A stretch of DNA of 64,000 bases from positions 434,001 through 498,000 of the forward strand of contig JARUPY010000079.1 in the NCBI GenBank assembly GCA_029817715.1. The letters are read 5' to 3'. Of this stretch, positions 58,139 to 64,000 are shown in pieces (within the stretch, counting starts at the first letter, position 1; every line of letters starts with the position of its first letter). Position numbers and translations under genes: made by a program. A model generated the notes under the pieces. That model saw only the letters and a program-made list of their open reading frames with translations, had not been told where the DNA came from and searched no databases. This DNA is from Melastoma dodecandrum (lineage: Eukaryota > Streptophyta > Magnoliopsida > Myrtales > Melastomataceae).

Positions 58139-60399
58139 GAGTTTCTAAAAATACAAGAAGGAATGAAAAGGTTTTCTGAGCGCGAGTGGGAAACCCCAAC
58201 CCCTAAAGGACTTTATACTCCCAGAAACCGACAAAAGAGTTGAGGCCCAAAAGGACGTCGCCTGACGACCAAGGTCCAACAGTGACGTCGCCTCACTTGC
58301 AAAAGGTAACATCGTTTCGCTTGGAAACTGATGACGATTCAAAAGTCATAAGTGGGTAAGCGAAAAGACTTAAGAAACACATTTATTCTCATTCAAATCT
58401 GTTCATTACATGGGTTTGATTGACGATGAATGTACAAGGAATGAAACGCAAATGACTCAGTAGACGACGTTTTCGTGCATCAAGAAATGCTCTATTGAAG
58501 GCTTGACAAGTTTTCCAATATATTCGAGGGTTTATCTACAGGAACCGGACATACACCCGGTTCTTCCCTCTGATGGAGAATATCCTTAGCTGCAAATGGA
58601 AGCTCCATCACATTGTGGAGATGCTCATGTAGCTACACGAGTAGGCACCAATCCTTCAGGGGATACCAATAAGGGTCACCCAAGAGCCGTGGGACTGATG
58701 AAACGAGGACGGAGCATTCCATCGTGGTTTCTCACCGATCCCAAGGGCCTGACACTGCTCAAAAGCGGCGAAGGCTGGCTCAACCGAATACCACCCAGGA
58801 CGTCGCACTGAGGACTTGTGCATACCCTCTCTCCTTCAAGGAGAGGTGAGGGGGAGAATTTGGAAACCACCCTCATAAGGTGATGGACATAGACTCTCAA
58901 GCAAGTTAAGGTGATGGATATAGACCCTAGGTGAAGTACTGAAGGGTGGAACACCTCATGGCTTCGCTATTGTAATACCTCAAACCCATTTTTCATTTTT
59001 GTTAACAAATAATTTTTTCTTTCCCATAATCCTCCCAATCAATCCAAGATTTCACGCAATATTTCTTTACCTAATTTTTTTCTCAGATCATTCTCCAATC
59101 AATTAACGATTTCAGGAGATATTTATTTTCCTTTATCTTATTCTGAGGGACATAATCAATCGACAATTTTTTTTCCCTTTGATTTATCTGATCCTCCAAT
59201 AATCTTGATTTCCTTCCCTAAGGAATTCTTTCCTAAAGGAGGAGGAGAAGACACACGTTAAAAAATAATCTGACACATGAGGGAGAGACATACGCTCCCA
59301 CTTTTAGAGAGATACGCTCCACTTTCATAAGTTCCCACTTTCAGAGACGCTCCCACTTTCAGAGATTCCGGACTCCTGCCATCAGACGTTCCTTTCCCCC
59401 TGCATCCAGCGACCCCAAGGTAGGTCTAGCCATGCCCACGAAGAACCCTCCGCGTCGCCAACTCAAACCCGATAGTCGTCGACCATAATGGAGATCGACG
59501 TTGCAACAACAAACGTGATGAACTCCACTGTCTCCAAACCATCGGTAGCGGTGACCCGTTTTTTTCCTGCCGTCTCCAGATCCCACGGCGGCAGATACCC
59601 GTCTTTTGACGTTCTCAAATCCTCTAACAACCCCATCCCCAGCCGAAGCTAAAACAACTACCGCGGCCACTTGGCCTCACGGGAGATTTCCTTTGCTATT
59701 GATATTCCCCCGTTCATGCGTAGGTTATGAATTCGAAGGTGAACCAGAAGGCTCCGAGGGCGACACATGAAGATGTCTCTACAGCCCTCCCAATGAGGCA
59801 ATCCCAAGGCGACGCCTCCCTTCGTCGTTCAGCGCCAGCGGATCCTTCAAATCAGATACCCAAAAAAGCGGTTCTCTGTTGCTGGCAATCAGCCCACCGG
59901 TGACCAGATGACGTCAATCTTCCAAACCCGACAGCAACGGAGGATCCATGATCTCCCCTACCGTCGAACCACCGGCCGCGGCGACTACGTTTCGCCAGCG
60001 TCCCCAAACCACGGGCACCGGTAGATTTCATTTTTTATCATTTTAAATTATTATTTTTCTATAATAAAAATTTTTCTTTTAAGATTATATCAAATTCTAT
60101 ATATCACCTTTTTTTACATTAATTATTTTTTTTAAGTAGATTTGATTTTAAATGTCAATTAATTAATTTTTAACATCAATGAATTCAAATTTTTATCAAA
60201 CTCGTAAGTCATCATTATTTATATACTTTGTTCAACAATTATTATTATTATTTTTTTATTTATTTAAAAAAAATAGAAATTCTATGACACCATACAGAAA
60301 AAAATCATACGAATTAATTATTACTATTTGAATATTCTAACCAAATTTTCGTTTTATATTACATAAAAACATCACCAACAATTTCGATGATTCGACAAA
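58139..60399. other. Non-coding internal region of the Tat-like element
   Basis: 58139-58960 would contain the promoter of the antisense gene. A short repeat 'aaggtgatgga(c/t)atagac' occurs at 58877 and 58910. 59340-60030 is GC-rich with Pro/Arg-like frames but no recognised product, and 60030-60400 is extremely AT-rich; the sharp change suggests a later insertion, whose ends I could not define. Confidence 0.4.
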
Positions 60400-61255
60400 G
60401 TGACCCTGAAGACAAAGCTCGAAGACTGGAAGTGCGTGGGGAACAAACCGTGGTGGAGGCACGTCTCAAAAGCGGCCTCAACTGATGGTGCCTTAGTCGA
60501 TGACATGCCATCTCGGTCGGGCCTCAGGTACATGAGGGAGGTGCGGGCCTCCCGATGTTTTATTTATTTCCACATGTAACGGGCCGTGGGCCCAAGTGCA
60601 TAGGCCCATGGTTACCATCCTTCCCCGCCCCCTTTAATTTAAATAATTGTTTGTGTTTGTCCGCATGCCCTAGGCCCTTAGGTTTATGGTCGCATGTTGT
60701 TTGTTATCAACAAACATGAGTTCGGGTCCAAAGCCGTAAAACATTGACATGAGTTCGGGGTCATGCCCGGATCGGGTCCAACGCCCGTTAAACAAAACCA
60801 AATCTTTTGGAGCAAACGTCACTTTTTCGAATGCTTAGATGTAAGAGTTAGTACTTAGGAATCCCCGAATCAACTGTTTTTCCAACTTAAACAGCTTTTA
60901 AAATAAGTCGGTGGTGACTCCATAATAGTTTACCTAGGTTAAACAACAACCTTTTTATGGAGCCATTTTGGATGAGAACTGACGACACGAGCTGATCCTG
61001 ATTTTTTTCGAAAGTTCCTCCTTCGGATCATGCTCCGTCTTTCGCCCGATGCCTCTTAGGAAAACAGAGACGGTCGGCGAGGGCCCGAGCAGGCTCAGTT
61101 AGGCACCCAGGGAAGGATCACCCAATTCCCTTCCGCAGCGTCCAACGCCCGAGTCGTGACGTCGACCAGTTGGGCCTTGGGGAGCGAGCCCGGATCCTCG
61201 GGTCGTTCGAACCACCACGCGCGTGCTAGGCGGGAAGGCGCACGTACAACTATTT
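60400..61255 (+). repeat. ~900 bp dispersed repeat, copy 2
   Basis: Collinear with 49420-50330 (same strand). It lies inside the Tat-like element, between the antisense gene and the 3' LTR, ending about 270 bp before the LTR. Confidence 0.75.
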
Positions 61256-61527
61256 TCATGGGCGATGGTTTGCGATTTGGAAGACGAACCGGGCATCGCT
61301 ATTTATAGCGAGGTTATGGGGAAAATTAATACTCTGACGGAAGATATCATAGCAGAGATCTCGGGATTTCAACAGTTGTCCCGGAAATCTCAACTGATAC
61401 ACTTCGGGGATATCAACGTTCAAGGATTTATGATCGCCTACACAAGTTACTTAATTGCAAGAGAATGATTACTTGGTCTTTTTCAAACCGCGACAAATAA
61501 CTCAGTCTGCCTTGAGGGAGGCTTATA

Positions 61528-62252
61528 TGTTTAGCAACAGAATTTCTGGGCCGCAGATCTTAGTCTCGTCTGTGGATCAACGATCCAGAACACGGCCCCA
61601 AGGAACGGAAATCCAGTAAGGAGGTGACCACGGAAATACACCAGGTGAAGGCTTGCTGAGCAAAAGAGTCACCAAGCGACAGGGTTACCAGGCGATAGGC
61701 GATAAGGGTCAATGAAGCGACAGTCAACTGAGCGAACGAAGAAACTCTACGGCGAAGGCCAATGGGCAATACGGACGATCAATAGCTGTTAAGGAAGGTT
61801 CCAGACAATCTCATGATTTGGAAGGGAATTGTTACCAAGTTTGATCATATGGAAAGAATATGGTCCATGAACACTGGTGACAAAGGAAGCGTAATATATA
61901 TGTAATATTTCGTTACCGTACATACGTAGGTCTAGCTTAGTATAAATAGTCGTTCTTAGGCATTGTGTAAAGATACATCTCTATAGACGGACATATTATC
62001 ATTATTACCCTCAAAACATACCAGCGTTCAACCTCTCTTCGTGTTCTTGCGTTCCTGCTTCCCTCCGAAGGCATCGTCAATGGCATCCGTAAGTGTTTCC
62101 GCTTAAGGGTGTTCGTCCGTCGTCTTCTCTCTCTCTTTTTCATACAGCGACCATACACATTCAACAAACCTCCAGGTACCAGTTACTCGTAGTGCCAGAG
62201 ATTTTCGACGAGTTTAAATCCGGCTTATCTGCGGTCACTTTTAGAGCGAACT
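61528..62252 (+). repeat. 3' LTR of the Tat-like element
   Basis: 725 bp, partner of 52940-53666, preceded by the purine-rich 'gagggagg' (61514-61521). The last base of the expected ACA end is changed to T. Confidence 0.92.
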
Positions 62253-62257
62253 GTGCC

Positions 62258-64000
62258 CACCCACGGAAGTTAAGCAGCGTCCCCAGACTACCCATAGAAA
62301 TTCAATAAAAGAGGCAATTGGACTACGACTTCCCCTTGCTTTGGCTGTGTCGCAATCTCCCTCCGCCCAGTGAAATAACCTTGCGCAGAGGATGAGGCTG
62401 CGTAGGAACTAAAAGGGGGAGGCCCAATTGGTCTTCGGCCCAGTAACAAGTGGGCCGGCTGAGGGAGAAAGAGCTACGGATCAACTAGGAAAATAATATC
62501 GGAAGATAAGATGCGTTTAATATCATCTCATTTTTTTATCTTTTTTTTTAAATAAAAAGCAACAGTTAAACGTGGGCATATTCCCAAACCCCTGCTCTTA
62601 TTACTATTATTGAATACAGGTAACAATTTGGGGTGTTTTTTTGGGGAGGTGATGAGGTCATCATGGGAGGGAGGGTTGCGTCATGGGAAGCGTACGGACG
62701 AGGGAAGGGATCAGGACATCACCATCGTCCCTCTGGCCCCCCCATGTCTGTCTCTTTTTCTTTCTAGCAGACATGTGCGACAAGGCACGTGGGCACGTGA
62801 GGGTGGAGACAAACTTCATCTCCCCCCCCCCCCCCCCCCCTCGACCAAATAACATTTTCCTTTTCTTAATCGAAACTCGAACCTTTTTTTTTGGGGGTGG
62901 GGGAGGAGGGGTTGGTCAAACATGGGGAATCGTTGGTCAAACGTGAGTTAAACAAAAACCGAAAGGGAGATTGTCCCATTTCCCCAACGTCACTCTCTCC
63001 CCCAGTCTTGTCTTTGTGGTATACACGTAAATAATACGACTACATTTAAACATGTGAGTGGTGAGGTGGGGTTGTGGGGGCGGGGGGGAGTGCTCCGTAC
63101 AACATTAAACATTAAATAACATTGAACCGAAGTGGTCCCCCCCCCCTCCCCACCCGCGCCATTTAACCCGAATTTCGACTGGCTTTGTTTTCATTGTGAT
63201 GAAAAATAAAATGATACCTCGTCCGGAGAGTGCGTGAGGGGCACGGTTGTCATTTCCTGCTCTATGGCGAGTGGGTTTTTTTTTTAATTATTTTATACAG
63301 ACCTTTTCTGGTATAAATTTTTAAACTGAACGAACTTTCTGTACAATTTTTTTTAAACCGGTTGAATTTTCGATAAATTTGTTCCGTTCCTTTTTAAGAA
63401 AGTTTGTATTAGAATATAGTTCGGTTAAGGAAAGTTGATATTGTAAATTCAGTTCGTTTTAAAAAAGTTCATACCAAAGTCACCGTAAGTTCGTACCGGA
63501 AGTTTATTTCGTTCGAGAAACCATGAACGTGTCACCCACCCACGGGTGAAAAAGAATAAACTTTTTACAACTTTAGTGTAAAAAAAATGAAATATACACA
63601 GTAAATATATATTTTTAGCCATAAAATTTATGATTTAAGGTTAATGATTTTGGAGCGTGAGTCGCCACTCTTCGAACGATATGACATGACAAAAATGTTA
63701 ATTATTTATTGTATGTGTAAAGCAGCGGCAGGAGGAGGCAGCGGGAGTACAGTTTTGTGTTAATGAAGTGGCTAAGGCGGGGGGACGAAGGCACCCAGAG
63801 AAATTTTGGGCTCATCTCTTTCTCAATGACACTGGTGTGTGATGTGATCTGTGTTCACACTCGAAATGCTTCAGTATTATTATTGGTGATACTAAAAATT
63901 ACTTTTCGATACTCTTAAATAATAATAATATCCTTTAAATTAAATAAAATAAAAAGCAAGAGTCATTTGAGAGGTCTTTCCCGTGATCATTTAATGTCGA
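62258..64000. other. Gene-free end of the window
   Basis: No recognisable gene. Long homopolymers: C18 at about 62823-62840, poly-T/G at 62885-62910, C/G runs near 63080 and 63137. 63300-63520 has repeated 'aaagtt(c/t)gta' and 'gttcggtt/gttcgttt' words. A 'gtcgccact' block near 63661 (complement 'agtggcgac') resembles gypsy LTR/primer regions, so the end may again be retrotransposon. Confidence 0.4.

Larger units (their letters stand above)
52940..62252 (+). mobile_element. Tat-like Ty3/gypsy retrotransposon with an antisense gene
   Basis: Two direct LTRs (52940-53666, 61528-62252) bound 9.3 kb. Target duplication gcgcc (52935-52939) against gtgcc (62253-62257). After the 5' LTR comes a primer site region 'tttggcgaccacagtggg' (53671 onward), then gag (53707-54665) and the end of integrase (about 54670-55276), all plus strand. 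Protease, RT, RNase H and most of integrase are deleted. Between integrase and the 3' LTR lies about 6 kb, where two groups of minus-strand frames encode a separate protein. Additional open reading frames between integrase and 3' LTR, often antisense, are known in the Tat lineage. Confidence 0.92.

Noticed and set aside
59359..59670. 103-residue minus-strand frame
   Set aside because: No recognisable motif; the region is GC-rich and lies inside a retrotransposon, so a chance open frame is likely.
62253..62330. Resemblance to 5S rRNA ('ggaagttaagcagcgtccc')
   Set aside because: Only about ten bases agree with the plant 5S 'gaagttaagc' box; the flanking 5S sequence and promoter elements are absent.
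1..64000. tRNA genes, other non-coding RNA genes or centromeric satellite arrays
   Set aside because: None recognised: no tRNA A/B box pairs with a foldable acceptor stem were seen, and no long satellite monomer array is present apart from the palindromic units listed.

Overview
This is nuclear DNA from a flowering plant. It holds two intron-rich protein genes with canonical GT-AG splice sites, surrounded by plant-type LTR retrotransposons (copia, Athila-like and Tat-like gypsy), hAT and Mutator-like (MULE) DNA transposons, and a plastid rRNA insert. The species cannot be named from the sequence alone. Two genes look intact. One is a mitochondrial IBA57-like (COG0354) protein on the minus strand (4882-6611, 5 exons, 392 codons). 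The other is a Sec1/Munc18 protein of the KEULE/SEC1B type on the plus strand (20191-28775, 21 exons, 665 codons). They are divergent neighbours, as the Arabidopsis homologues At4g12130 and At4g12120 are adjacent, so the pair looks like preserved microsynteny stretched by transposon insertion.

Layout. 1-130: the end of an Athila-like LTR. 131-3717: a decayed Tat-like gypsy element on the minus strand (gag plus its 5' LTR). 3760-4730: a MULE with ~200 bp terminal inverted repeats (TIRs) and a gene-like interior (Pack-MULE candidate). 4882-6611: IBA57. 6830-9801: an internally deleted hAT with a perfect 8 bp target-site duplication (TSD). 10191-14994: a MULE-like element built of palindromic tandem units, with a copia element (11015-14720) nested inside. 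15582-17307: a solo LTR with a 5 bp TSD, sitting in an unidentified reading frame. 19072-19413: the tail of a hAT transposase. 20191-28775: SEC1/KEULE, with a MITE in intron 13.

After SEC1 the window is almost entirely transposon debris. 29110-31300: decayed copia on the minus strand. 32930-38480: a FAR1/MULE-transposase pseudogene split by a hAT (33517-37462). 39381-39737: a Ulp1-like protease fragment. 39760-40037: a plastid 16S rRNA fragment. 40706-about 48600: an Athila-like gypsy element on the minus strand with 3' LTR, integrase, RT/RNase H, protease and gag. 52940-62252: a Tat-like gypsy element with both LTRs, gag and an integrase remnant on the plus strand, and a separate antisense gene with a plant-mobile-domain-like product between integrase and 3' LTR. 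62258-64000: no recognisable gene, with long C/G homopolymers.

The two host genes serve unrelated processes: Fe-S cluster maturation in mitochondria, and SNARE-dependent vesicle fusion/cytokinesis. The most unusual unit is the Tat element with the antisense plant-mobile-domain gene. All identifications are from reading translations and motifs; no database search was run.
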